A stretch of DNA of 64,000 nucleotides from positions 10,664,001-10,728,000 of the forward strand of contig JBHGNT010000020.1 in assembly GCA_043228905.1 (NCBI GenBank), written 5' to 3'. Of the stretch, positions 46,801 through 59,012 are shown in pieces. The DNA is from Azolla caroliniana (Eukaryota > Polypodiophyta). Under the pieces are notes generated by a model that saw nothing but the letters and a program-made list of their open reading frames with translations, searched no databases and was not told the DNA's origin. A program made the position numbers and the translations under genes. Each line of letters begins with the position of its first letter. Position 1 is the stretch's first letter.

Positions 46801-48649
46801 GTGTTTTGCTGCAGAGGCATATCAATCTTGCTCAGCATTTGTCAACAACTTATACTAACAAGGCATCTTTTCTTGAGCGTCTTAGTATTGAGCAGACACT
46901 AGTTGAAGGTCTAAATTATGACATGTAAGCAGCAATCTGTTAATGCATTCTGGGGATGAAATAATGTGGCGATTACTGATTCTCATGCTTTCCGTTTTGT
47001 TCTTGTGGTGCTTGGTGTGATGGATGGTGGTCAGTACATTTGACTATATAGAAGCAATTATTCACAAACAAGATCCCTTAATCAGTGTATTACGCCTTCT
47101 TGTGTTGCTTTCCCTCACTAATGGTGGTATTCCAAAGAAACATTTCGACTATTTACGGTCAGTTAGTTGAACTTAGGCATGTGCATAGTGAGGCAATAAA
47201 TCACAGAATATGTTCTATTCCTATTTCAGGAGAGAACTACTTCATAGCTATGGGTTTGAGTACATGATTCTTTTAAGTAACCTAGAAAAGGCTGGTCTGG
47301 TGAAGAAACAGGTAGAGCTTTATGCTATTTTTATGCTTCTTTCATTTTTATTTTTATGGAATGCAATTATATTCTGATCATAACATGATTGTGTGTGCTT
47401 TATACAGGAAGCAAAAAGTAACTGGCAACTTCTAAAGAAAGTATACAAGCTTATAGTTGAAGATGTGGACGATGCTAAGTAAGAAACTTTTTTGTTGAAT
47501 TCACGTATATTTATTTCCTAAATTTAAATTGATCATTATATTTATTGCTTTGATTTCAGTCCAAAGGACATAGCTTATGTATTCTCAGGATATGCACCAC
47601 TTAGCATCAGAATAGTAGAAAATGCTCTCAAAGATGGATGGTATATATGGCTTGGATTCCTTTTTTGTTTCATGATTTTTGTTACAGCTTGATGATCACC
47701 TGTAATCCAGAGTTGCACAATAACTCTGATGTTTGTTGTGTACTTGATTTTTTTCCCCATAAGTTCAAAATTGAGTTCCCACAAAATCTATCCTTATGTT
47801 TATCTAATTTTGATTCCCAGGCTTTCAGCAGTAAAAGTATTACCAGGGCCACACATTGAGCGGCCAGAGGTTGGCCTGATTCACGATTGTCTTTTCTTTT
47901 CGATGGGTAGTGTTTTAGAATTAAATTTGTGATCATTTTCATGGTTTCTGGCAGGTTAAGCCCAACACATCTGATGCATCGCATGAGGGTAGTCAAGAGA
48001 GGTAAAGCCTAATCGTTCTACCATCTCTCATAACATGATATATAAAAGTAACTTGTGAAAAATGTATAGATATATGTAGATGTGTAGTTTATATGGATTA
48101 AGTGATTAATCATCCATTATAATAACAAATCTTCAAGTATGAGATGGTTAGTTGTATATAGATTTTAACAGATCAAGCTATCCACTATAGTAAGTCTTTC
48201 AGTACCAGTATACACCTCGTTTTCATTGAAATTTGACATTGTCAAGATGGGGGATCAATACGCTTTATATGAATTAATCATCGGACGTGTGCTGTTTGTA
48301 AAAGAGAGAAATAGGTTTGTTGAAAGTGTTGGTGTGTGTGTGTATAGGTATGAGAATAGTGGAAGACGATCACTGGTGCTAGTAATGTTTATTGGAGGAG
48401 TCACTTTTGCTGAGATCTCAGCTCTCCGTTTCTTGAATGCACAGGTAAAATCTGAATATTGTGTTCTTGAGGAGAGATTTAATGATGAAAAGTAAGTCAA
48501 GAGATGAGTGAAAAGCTGCTTTGTTTTTTGTGTGCGTGCATGTGTGTGTATAGGAGGGCATGAAATATGACTTAATGGTAGCTACAACCAAGCTCATAAA
48601 TGGAACTAGCTTAATTCAAACACTCTTGGAAGATCCAAGTTCTCGTTGA
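40871..48649 (+). CDS. VPS33: Vacuolar protein sorting-associated protein 33 (Sec1/Munc18 family)
   Basis: 22 exons traced by frame and GT-AG sites: 40871-40923, 41420-41459, 41608-41688, 42348-42545, 42771-42881, 42956-43021, 43237-43344, 43424-43468, 44025-44081, 44173-44267, 46270-46321, 46405-46461, 46552-46614, 46815-46924, 47035-47157, 47230-47311, 47408-47478, 47560-47640, 47821-47869, 47955-48001, 48348-48444, 48554-48649. The sum is 593 aa, close to the known plant VPS33 length. Landmarks: start MAQLPNLDNAPINL, then LDPKLSG; LLDRQVDMVTPMCSQLTYEG; NFGIVGQVLQQKA; SGYAPLSIR; LVLVMFIGGVTFAEISALR. VPS33 is the SM-protein subunit of HOPS and CORVET, which tether and drive SNARE fusion at vacuoles and late endosomes. 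All domain parts are present and the frame is intact. The first intron is 496 bp; the 2-kb intron 44268-46269 holds nothing recognised. Confidence 0.95.
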
Positions 48650-50683
48650 GCAGCAGTTTTCGAAGTAAACAACATGAATGGATTGCAGAGTTTCTTTTTT
48701 CTCCTGCAAAAAAATGATTTATTTTCCTCTGGAACTAGTTTTCGGCCGAACATTTGTGTAACTGAATAAGAACTAGAACTAGTTTTGAGAAAAAATGTGT
48801 AATATAAAAAGAGAGCAAGATGACAAGAGTGGCGGTAATGTAAAACATGATACAGACTGACCAGCCATGTATTTGGGAGTTTGAAATATAACCGAATCAC
48901 TTTGTCAAACGTCACTAAATCTTGCACAGCTAAAATTCAATACAAAATATTGCTTGTATTTTTTAACCAGAAGTATGTTTTTGTATGGATGGCAAATTCA
49001 CAGTGAACATATTTTCTCCCATGGGGTTAAGTTGCCATGTTAGATGACATAGAAAAGAGGGTACAGTGAATTATTGAAATCATCAATCATCAATCATCAA
49101 TGATTATGTTGTAACAATAATAATATCTTTCTACACTATTATCCTCAAGAATCCCTATTGTAAGGGGTGTTGTGCTCTTCACGGTATGTTTTACTACATC
49201 AAAGTAATGGCATCAGTCTTCACATCCTTTTCACAAGATTGTTTGTTGCCCGAACCTGATCAAAAGAAATGCATTGATGTTGTGTGCAAAGAACTTTCTT
49301 TTGAGTACATAAAGCTTACATAAATTTGAGAGGATGGTTGGAATCTAATAAATGGTCGGTCCTCTCCCATGAGCTACCTACCTTCTTTGAGATTGCTAGG
49401 TGTTCATATTTCGTTTAGATGGGTGCTTTCAAGTTTGTGAATACACATTAGGAAGGTATTAAAAAAGTATATTTGCAGCTCATTCTTAATGAAAACAAGA
49501 TTGACACGAGCATCCTTTGTAAATGTATTGAAAATGTGTTTGCAATGGGCCCCATGTACGGAAAGCTTAGATATAACTATAAGAATAGATGGAATGCAAT
49601 AAATGGGTGTTATTTGCTAGCTTTCCTAATATGATTGTCAAGTTGAAATGCACAAAATGGGTTTGGTGACACTCTCTCTCATTCACCAATTTCACCACTT
49701 CCTAAGTTTCACCACTTCCTAAGTTCGGGTTGCAACAAGAGTTAGAGAGACAAACATTGATTGTGCTCAAAGATATGATATGCACATGCTAGTTGACTAT
49801 GCCACCACCTATTGTGTCAACATCCAAGGTCATTCTCGTTGTTACTATATATAACCAAGAAGAGACGTGTGGTTTGTCACATGAAAAGGTTTTGGGTGAG
49901 AGTGACTAAAACTCTTAACCATTTCCTTACGAATACAATCCCCCCTTGTTGTGCAACTATGTAAATCTTATTCTCACAATCTATTTGAATTAGGGAGCGG
50001 GGAGACATATGGTTGCTTTGTTGTTTTCCCTCTCAATTGTCAAATTTATGCATGGGCAACGAAATACAAACTATGGGATGCTCAATTCTTAACCCTTTTG
50101 CTAATCAATTAAGCATGTGTGGGTTCCAAGGTCATACAGGATGTAGGGGATAAGGTATAGATAAATCAAAGTTTCATAAAAACGAATATGATGATTGTTG
50201 TGGAGTCTTGATTGCTTATTACAAGCTTTTCTTTAGCACACTTTATATTTGTTTAATAATAATGTACAAAGTTGGGCTCAAAAGCACAAAAAGAAATACA
50301 TACACAAACTTATATATCTTCTAATTCAAACTCAACAAATTTATACCTTAGAGGAAATGTCTAAGATTTTCTTTTATGAAAAGAAAGAGCCCACAACCAC
50401 GAAAACCCTTTGCCATTGCAAGCAAAACCATGGGTTAGACTATTGGTTAGTTGGTCCTGTGTTTCATATCAATGACAACACCACTACCATGATGGACTAA
50501 GCTAAAATGATGCTACGATGTACAATTCTATTAGAATATAAAGGCAAATGAAAAGTAACAATACAAAGTCCTAGCGGCAATGGTGGAGAACAATAATGGG
50601 AGTTGGGTAGAAGAGACATCAATTGCAATGTAAGAGAGAAGAAAGAAAAGATATATTGACACCTTTTTAAGAGGCCGAAATGG

Positions 50684-50688
<5 letters not shown>
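48650..50688. other. Intergenic sequence between VPS33 and the FAP3-like gene
   Basis: AT-rich, no supported gene. The first 300 bp are probably the VPS33 3'-UTR. A CATCAATCAT triplicate lies at about 49080-49100. Nothing else recognised. Confidence 0.4.
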
Positions 50689-50741
<53 letters not shown>

Positions 50742-51236
50742 CGCACACACACATTATGTATGCCATAATGTATGTATTTATGGATGGATCAAGATGAATG
50801 GTTGATAGAGGAAATAAAGACAATCCACTTAGAACATTCATGGAAATTTCTCTCTCTCTCTCTCTCTAGTTGTAGTAGTAAGGAATTGAGGGAACCTTCG
50901 TTTCGATCCTCAGCCATGAGATCGACCTTGTCGTGACCCCATCCTTGTTGATGGATTTCCATCGGTCTATGTGGACATACAAAAATTATCGGCCCCTAAC
51001 CCATCCCCATAGAATCGAACGACCAATCTGCTAATGGTTTGTCCTCCTGCAGAGCTCATACATAGGCTCTAGGCAGCTGACCACCCATCCCATCTCATCG
51101 GATCGGATGGACCCCGACCAAATCAATAACCTTCCATTGGTTCGTTATCATCATGCACTAATAGAAAAAGCTCTCGGCCCCTAACTATTCCCCAAATCGA
51201 ATAGTGTCACTCGGGACCTATACAAAGCTCTCTCCT

Positions 51237-51283
<47 letters not shown>

Positions 51284-51410
51284 GGAAACCAATAACAACA
51301 CAAGGGAAGCAAAAGAAAGAAGAAGAAGTGAAGAAGAATTGTAAAGTAGTGAAGAAGAAGAAAGAAGAAAGAAGAAAGAAGAAAGAAGAAGCAGTCATTT
51401 TGAACACACA
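50689..51410. repeat. Simple repeats upstream of the FAP3-like gene
   Basis: (GA)n at 50689-50739, a short (CT)n at about 50851-50868, (CT)n at 51238-51281 and a GAAGAAAGAAGAAAG tract at about 51345-51395. The last two lie within 220 bp of the FAP3-like ATG and may be in its promoter or leader, where CT/GA tracts are common in plants. Confidence 0.8.
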
Positions 51411-51452
51411 GCAAAATAAGTGAACTACTTACTACATAAAAAACTACACAGA

Positions 51453-54400
51453 ATGTATCTTCAGCTTCCTTCTTCTTCTTCTTCTTCTTCTTCTTCTTCT
51501 GTGTTTGCTGCAGGGCCGAGCAGCTTCATCCATCAGAAAGCAGCGAATTTCAGCAGCAGAAAAAGCTTCAACACCTCTCAGTTCTCTGCCCTCGCCTCAA
51601 CCTTTTCTCGGGTTTCCCTACTTCGACATGTTGCCTCCCCCACCGTCCTCAGATCTACTCCATCTTTCCTCTGCTTCGCTTCAGGTAAAAGAAATCTGCC
51701 CGCCTTGCTCTCTGTCTCTGTCTCTCTCTGTCTCTGTCTCTGGTCGCTTTTTCCTTTGGTTTCATTATTTTTCATCCAATTCTCTCCGCTTTCATTGCTT
51801 CCAATGATTTCTTTCTTCGTCCTTAACTGTTGTCCCTTTTTTAATATAATGTGGATCCTGTGCCTGCTGGAAGAATCTGTTTCTCTTCGTGATTTTCTAT
51901 CTATTCGATCATGCACATGGACCATCCTATATCAATATTCAGTTCCAGTGTTCTATTTTATTTTTAATGCCTTCCCAATTATTGAAATCTTCTACTCATG
52001 CATTTGCCTAATATTCATCCTTCCTGTTCTACTCATGCATTTGTGGATGCTTGTATTATTGATTGCTATTAATTGTTCTATGCCACATCAATAGATGCTT
52101 TGTACTCAATTGTTCTACTCACCCATTCACATATGCGTATATACTCGTTCTGCTCACACATTTATGGATTCTTGCACATGCGTATGAATGTATGCTCACA
52201 CATTAATGTGCGCATTATTATTCATTCCTCTATGTACATTACTGGATGCTTGTATAATTAGTAATGGTCCAACCCATTAATTGATGTCTCTATGTGTTAT
52301 ATTTTATCACATCAAATGATGCTTTTACCATTTTTTGAAATGTGTACTACGTACATTAATTGGACAATTGTATTTGTTGTCAGCTGCGTTACAAATCTTA
52401 ATAGATTCTTGTACGCACCACTTTGTCATTTACCTATCTCCCACCAATTGAATTGATCTTTTGGATCTTGGACTACTTAAGGAATTCTTCTCATCGATTG
52501 TATCTATTATTGATTGTTATACTGACATCAATGGATGCTCATGTTCATTGTCAATTGTTCTACTCACACATTAAGGAATTCTATCTCCCACCAAATTTTC
52601 TATTTGAAGCTGTTGATTACCAAAGGAATCCTCTCACAATGCCTTACATTTGTTTATATGTAGTTAAAACTGAGACCATAGAAACTGAACCAAGTACTGG
52701 TGTTCAATTTCCAATCTCCATCAAACCACCTGGAAGCTCCTCACAGCTTTCATTGGTTGGAAAAGGTTCAATTCTTTCAAGTTTTTTTCTATGTTTTTGT
52801 GTTTTGATATCTCCACTCCTGTAATACCTGTTAATGTTAAATACTCAGGTTTCAGAGAGAAGAATATTGCTTTCATACGAGTAAAAGTATATGCCATTGG
52901 CATGTACTTTGACAGTGACATCACCACCTGTCTGAGTTCCTCTTGGAAAAGCAAAAAGGGAGCTGATCTTTATAACGATGCCAATCTTTTCAAGGAGATT
53001 CTGGAAGGTAGTAGAAAAATGATGAGTTTTGGCGCACACACACATATGGTTTCACAATTGTTTTGTTCTATTTTCCGCATTTTCTAGGGGAAGGTCATTA
53101 GGATCATAGTATATACACATGTGCAACTAAGGATTCTGTTTGTGTGAGCACCGCATTATGTTTAAATGTTTGAATAGAGGAAGTTTTGTTACTAGCATAA
53201 ATGCCTAGATTCATAAATTAAGAAGCCTATTTGTGCCAATGTATGATGCATGTTCATTTCTGCATAAAGTTTCAGCATTTCTGAGAGGATGTTTGTTGCC
53301 ATCATATATACACATAACCATACATTAAGGAGCTTGTCCACACGATTTCTATGATTTATGCTAGTTATTGTGTAAATTTTCAACATCTCTGAGCGAATGT
53401 TTGTCACCGTCTTACATACATATAATCCCCCATTCTATTAAGGAGCCAATCCTCACTGGTTTCTATGACGTTTGTTAAGTTTTGTGCGTAAAGTATCACT
53501 TCTTCAGTATTCCCTGGGGAAGATTGCTATAAAATACTCATAATTATACAGCTATTTGTACCATATGTCTACATCCACATCGTAGCATCCACATTATTGC
53601 CAATTGAATGGTCTCTGGCCCAGTTAGCAAGTTAATTATATACTTAAGGAGCCAATGAGGCGAAGGATTAGGCCTATTAGCTCCTTAATTATTTAATGTA
53701 TATGATCGTAATATGAATCATATTTTTGTTCAATATTGCATGGTTATTCCATTGTCAAGCAACATGGATTTACTATTGGTTGATATCAAAATTTGGGAAA
53801 ATATGTGAAGGTTCCTGTGTTAATGTACGTTTTTTATATGTGTAGCTCTCATTGACATGGTTACTCCATTAGCAAGCAGCATAGTTTTTACTACTGATTG
53901 TATTAAAATTTGGGAAATATGAAGGTTCCTTGGTTAAGATGTGTCTCAAATATGTGTGTAGCCCCTGTTGATAAGGGGATGAGAATTGTCCTTGCGAGGG
54001 ATGTGGATGGTGCTACATTTTGGGGAGCCCTAGATGAGGCCCTTGCACCAAAACTGAAAGGTGGAAAGGAGGCTGATAAGGAAGCATTGAATGCTTTCGG
54101 AGAGGTATTCCGAGGGCGAGCGTTGACTCAAGGAACTTCAATCTACTTGACTTGGGTTCAGCCCTTTAAGCTTCAGGTAGTGTACACTAATAATCTCCAT
54201 TCTATAAATAAATTGCTTTATTATCCTTTTCCTTGTAGGTATTTTAGTTTTAGCATGTATATAATGCATATTAATATGTCATATTTTCATGCAATGAGTT
54301 GCATCTTGATATACTATCTTTTCATGCAATGAAATGCATATTTATATGCTACCTTCTCACCCAATGATATGCATATTCATATACTATCTTTTCATGCAAT

Positions 54401-54813
54401 GGTATGTATATTCTGTGGATTTTATCACTTCTAGCGTATATCTGATGCATATTAATATGCAATCGTTTCATCGAATCATGTGCTTATTGACATGCTTTCA
54501 TGGCAATGCTATGCATCTTGATATGCATATTGATATGATGTCTTTTCATATGATGATATGCATATCCATATGCTATCTTTTCATGCAATGATATGCATAT
54601 TGATATGATGTCTTTTTGTGTGGTGATATGCATCTTTACATTTATGCAAAACAGATTGCATTGTCGGGGGATTCTTTAATACCAGAAAGTGTTGAGGCCA
54701 CCATTGACTCAGCTGCTTTGGTTTATTCTCTCTTTGATGTATACCTGGGGGAAAAACCAGTATCTCCTACAGCGAAGGAATCTGTAGCATTAGGCCTTCA
54801 AGCGTTGCTATGA
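51453..54813 (+). CDS. FAP3: Chloroplast fatty-acid-binding protein FAP3-like (chalcone-isomerase fold)
   Basis: Five exons: 51453-51684, 52664-52765, 52849-53007, 53962-54176 and 54655-54813. All junctions are GT-AG with matching phases, giving 288 aa, about the length of Arabidopsis FAP3. The N-terminus (MYLQLPSSSS, Ser-rich with Arg and Lys) looks like a plastid transit peptide. The chalcone-isomerase-like domain follows from about residue 80: TGVQFPISIKPPGSS, LVGKGFREK, FIRVKVYAIGMYFD, GMRIVLARDVDG and FGEVFRGRALTQGTSIYLTW, ending SLFDVYLGEKPVSPTAK. In this family FAPs bind fatty acids in the plastid stroma and lack chalcone isomerase activity. Assignment to FAP3 rather than FAP1 or FAP2 rests on overall resemblance from memory. 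Introns 1, 3 and 4 hold degenerate tandem repeats. Confidence 0.9.
53240..53970 (+). repeat. 113-117-bp imperfect repeats in FAP3-like intron 3, including a duplicated acceptor
   Basis: ATTAAGGAGC...TTTCTATGA followed by TCTGAGNGNATGTTTGT recurs at a spacing of about 110 bp (53265-53500). A second pair starts CATGGTTA(T/C)TCC at 53739 and 53856, a spacing of 117 bp. In this pair the polypyrimidine/ATATGTGTAG acceptor occurs twice: a decoy AG near 53845 and the used one at 53961. Confidence 0.7.
54250..54640 (+). repeat. About 36-bp imperfect repeat in FAP3-like intron 4
   Basis: Units of the type CTTTTCATGCAATGATATGC followed by ATATTGATATGATAT recur about nine to ten times through most of the 478-bp intron. 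Confidence 0.75.
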
Positions 54814-55720
54814 CCCTGGATTGAATTTATATTCATCCTATCCAATGTGGCTACTTTTATATTGAGAGAGACTGAAATGTGTTGGATTGCATGTGTTCCA
54901 ATGAAAATGTATGAAATCGAAACAGAGAATCTCCGCTCAATCCATCACTATGAAAAGCGTGGAGAATTAAACATCGAAGGTCTCTAGCCTCTCAAACTAT
55001 TGTTGTAGAATATGGTGCCTGTTCTCTAATTGTATACTTTTGTTGTACTACTTTGACACATTGGTTTCACTTTTCTTCAAACTTGTTCTTCAATAGCACA
55101 CTGTGTAGCTAGCAATTTTTTGTTATGTGTTTTAACACGTGTCTGGATCCTCAAGTAGTATATGATACTTCAATGTGTTGGTTTCATCATCTTCTTCTTT
55201 TTATGTTTGCTGGAAAACCATGCCCATGTCTCTAGTACTATGATTAATGATGTATTTTAATACGTTGAATATGTTGATTGTCTTTCTAGTTTTGATGGAG
55301 CATCTTTAAAATGACAAATTAACCATAAGCGCTGAGAATAATTTTGCATTAGAATCATTTAATGATTGTATCAGCAATTATTAAAGAATGAACAGACTAA
55401 TCAAGTACACATTATGAATATGATGGATGTAATTTGTCACCTCTGATTGAGCAATCTATAATGCATGGCAAACTGAATGGAGGATCGTGATATATACTAG
55501 TGATATAAAGGTTGAAAATAAGAGACAGGGGTTCATGGTTTCAGAGTAGTTGTGTTTATTGGATACATATGTAAGTTAATAAGTGAAAGGATCACAACAA
55601 TATTGACAATATTAGGAATGGTGAATATTGAGTATTTATGCTACCTTGTAAAATCTAGAGAATTATAAATGGTTTGAAGAGTACAATTGGGAATGCAAAT
55701 GATGCGAAGCTTGTTTAACT
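54814..55720. other. Intergenic sequence, nothing recognised
   Basis: 3' flank of the FAP3-like gene and 3' flank of the convergent coiled-coil gene. AT-rich with no gene or repeat seen. Confidence 0.4.
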
Positions 55721-55733
55721 TTAGGAAACTAAA

Positions 55734-56203
55734 GTTTGAGTGATGTTGTCCAATGACTTAGAAGCTTGTACATGGAGATTTGAGGTGAGAAGATAGTCTT
55801 TTTCAAGCTTCTCTTGGTATTGGTCAAGGCATTGCATGCGAGATTTTTGGACTTTAATGAGTTTGTTAGAGAGCTCATTGAGGACTTGATGGGTTTGGCC
55901 TTGAAGTGTTTGGAGTGTCTCCTCTTTATTCTCTTCTAGTTCTCGGATGGAGGCTTGCAGAGTTTGCACTTTGAGTGATGTTGTCCAATGACTTAGAAGC
56001 TTGTACATGGAGATTTGAGGTGAGAAGATAGTCTTTTTCAAGCTTCTCTTGGTATTGGTCAAGGCATTGCATGCGAGATTTTTGGACTTTAATGAGTTTG
56101 TTAGAGAGCTCATTGAGGACTTGATGGGTTTGGCCTTGAAGTGTTTGGAGTGTCTCCTCTTTATTCTCTTCTAGTTCTCGGATGGAGGCTTGCAGAGTTT
56201 GCA
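55734..56203. repeat. 235-bp tandem duplication inside the coiled-coil gene
   Basis: Two apparently identical copies, about 55734-55968 and 55969-56203. Anchor TGATGTTGTCCAATGACTTA occurs at 55741 and 55976. The lack of differences suggests a recent event. Confidence 0.9.
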
Positions 56204-56372
56204 CTTTGATTTCAAATTCATGTTTGATGTGGGTACATTCCTCGGTCTTGGCCAATAAGGCTACCTCCAGATCCTTCACCCTTGTCCGTAATTGAATGCA
56301 AGTGCCTCGAAGCTTCTCCATATCATTTTGAAGTTTGGAAAGGCTCTTTGTGTATTTAGCCCCCAAAAGCAT
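55926..56372 (-). CDS. Small coiled-coil protein, unrecognised, C-terminus altered by duplication
   Basis: Intronless minus-strand frame of 148 aa from the ATG at 56372 (MLLGAKYTKSL). A TATATAT element lies about 70 bp upstream (about 56440-56448). The protein is almost entirely predicted coiled coil: KLQNDMEKLRG, RVKDLEVALLAKTEEC, LQASIRELEENKEETLQTLQ, QYQEKLEKDY, then SKSLDNITQ. I do not recognise the family. A 235-bp tandem duplication spans its 3' half. Because 235 is not a multiple of three, the frame now leaves the original end (which in the second copy reads NITQTLVS, stop at 55721-55723) for a new tail of about 14 residues. It could also be a fragment of a larger kinesin- or myosin-like tail gene, but no other exon was seen. 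Confidence 0.5.
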   Translation of the reverse strand: MLLGAKYTKSLSKLQNDMEKLRGTCIQLRTRVKDLEVALLAKTEECTHIKHEFEIKVQTLQASIRELEENKEETLQTLQGQTHQVLNELSNKLIKVQKSRMQCLDQYQEKLEKDYLLTSNLHVQASKSLDNITQSANSASLHPRTRRE

Positions 56373-58599
56373 TTTGTATGTATATGTGATGTGTTTGTGC
56401 GTATGTATGTGTTTGTTAGAAAAATGATCAAGGGGAGCAAAATATATAACCTTTGTCAATGGGATTGCTTCATGATTCCATAACCTTTTATTTATATAAA
56501 ACCATATGATAGATTGCTTTGATTGGATGACTTGAGTTCAAATTAGAGGGAATATTATCTCTTTTGATGTACTTTACATTCTTTAATCATCAGCCTCTTT
56601 CTTGAGTGCTTTTAAAGTTTTTTCCGTTAATGTGTAACTTACAATTCCTCATCTCATGATAGTTTATTCTTATCATGGACTCATGATGGTAGCTACAAAC
56701 TTCATTAGAATGGTAAGCTCCTAGTTCCACAAGGAGTCATGATATGTATATGTTCTCATTGCACGATAAAATGAAAAAAATGGTCAAAAGCAAAGGTAAA
56801 CCTCTCAACCATAACAAAAACTTGCTAAGGAAGAAAAGTCACGCAGACATCTTCCTAAGGAAAAAAATTCCAATGCGCCCTTCAACTTTAGTAGGTATGC
56901 ATTAACACCATGTCTACACCAAACTTAAATGCATTATGCGTATCCCAATCCCATTTATGACACAATCCACAAAAACTCTCTTTTTCTCCCAACATACATG
57001 TCACTTCGATGTATCCCACTTGCTCTTTCTCTCTCTTTCTTTCTTTTTTGTAGAGGGGTTGTTTATATTAAATCAAAATGACAAATTACAATAATAGGGA
57101 GGATCTTATGGCTAACAAAAGCAAATCATATCCTTGACATCTAAGAGAGAAAGTAAGGAATCATGATTTTTTTATCAATGTCAAGTGTCTTGGAATGTCC
57201 TCCTCTATCTTATGTTGTGTGGGAATTTGAGAGTAAGTTTTGGAAATCTTGGCCATCGAGAACAATGAGAGATTTTCTTTGGGGGATTGTATGTCATGAG
57301 TCATGACCAAAACTATCATGGGGCCATTCTAGGAAATTCTTAGGGGCGTGTGTGGACATGTAACCTTAATGTTGGGTAAATGAGGGGGGAACATATGCAC
57401 GATAGCCCTTATGCATGACAATTACTGAATAAGGACATCTCATATGGTTAGGCAGACAAACCTTATCGTGCACACACACCATGCTTGTGCTAATCATCTT
57501 TGTCCTCGTCTTCACCACACACCTCAACTATTCAAAGATAATGAATGCATGACTTGGGTGTGACAAATCTTGAAGGGTGTGAGTCATGGGGGTTCTGTGC
57601 TCCAATTGGGTGGCGTAACAATGAGAGAAAGAAGAGATTGGCAAAGAGTTATGCAATATAATCTATTGGCTAAGTAAGGGCATGACCTATGGGGAGCTCT
57701 ATCCCCCTAGTGGGTGGGGTAACAAAGAAATACAAAATAAACTAGGAAAGAGCTCGTAAACATTAGACTTTTACAGGTTAGTCATAATGGTGATAAAGGG
57801 AGTATACAATACACACATTACATATTTACATATACTCACTTAAAATAGTTGGATATCTAGAGCCTTAGCGATTGATTACAAGTACATAAGTAAATAAGGG
57901 CCACATAGTAAATCCTTGTTACAAATGCTCAAAAACTATGTGTGACCATGGATTCTCCAATGAGGTGAGCAATGACTTAATGAAGAAATGTATATTGTAA
58001 GTAGGGATTATTATGAGGAGCACATAATTGGATTCACGAACGAACATTACTAATATCAAATATATTGCGTGGACAACATTGAACAATTGGCACTCATTGT
58101 GGGAGAATGCAACAAGATCGTGGACTTATGATAAAGGCACAAATAGCCTTTCACATTATATGGCTTAATGCAATCAAGTCAACCCTCGTAGGCTATTATC
58201 TGTTAATCGCATTCACACAACACACTTGCAGTTGGTGTCACTACTGAACAAGACAATTGACCACATTTATCATGAACCCATAAAGACCATAGAACACAAA
58301 TAACCGCTTTTACAATCACTAATGACCATATATTCGACCCTCCCATTCTAGATAGCTAAATGTTAGTCATTAACCTCCAAATCAATGGATATGATCATGA
58401 TGTGTAATAGGTGGTCATTGGTAGTAGTTCTATAGTTGTCAGACATTATTGTTGAACAATCTAATAATTAAATGCCTTCTCATCATGTGGATACTTGCTC
58501 TATATCTCTATGAAGGTATTCCATGTCGTTGACATTAAGGCATACCTTTGTTGTTGCGTTGATTTGGTTACAATCAACTTGTAAGGGAATATGATCATG
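56373..58599. other. AT-rich intergenic sequence
   Basis: The first 100 bp are the probable promoter of the minus-strand coiled-coil gene. A short CT/TTTC-rich tract lies at about 57020-57050. I see no gene or repeat partner in the rest. Confidence 0.4.
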
Positions 58600-58920
58600 T
58601 TAAACCCTAAATCAAGCCATGAACCCTAAACTAATTAAGACTTAACTAGTTTGGGCTAAACTGGTTAAGCCCAAATTAGATTAGGCTTAACCAGTTTGGT
58701 TTGAAGCGGTTACTGGTTCCTTTCTGGTTTGATATTATTTTGCTTTTTGAAATGGTGTCGTTATTTCCCCCCTTTCTCTTTCTCTCTCTCTATCTTAGTT
58801 TTTTGAAACATTTCACTAGTGTAAGTACCTAATTAGGAGTAGGCAATGGTTTGGCTCAAATCTAAACCGGTTAAACGGTTTGGTTCGGCTTCCGGTTTGA
58901 GCTCGGTTTCTTAACCATTA
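58600..58920. repeat. AACCGGTTT-rich repeat related to the foldback element
   Basis: Two patches (58610-58735 and 58835-58920) carry the same GGTTTGG/AACCGG-type words as 31300-31610 and 32320-32580. TTAGGAGTAGGCAATGGTTT (about 58833-58852) resembles the left end of that element. It is probably a shorter or decayed relative lying just upstream of the fibrillin gene. Confidence 0.55.
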
Positions 58921-59012
58921 CTCATTGCTTCCGTCGTTCATTTTGGAAAAGAGAAAGAGAAAGAGGAAGAAGAAGAAGAAGAAGAAGAAGAAGAAGAAGA
59001 AGAGAAAGAGAT

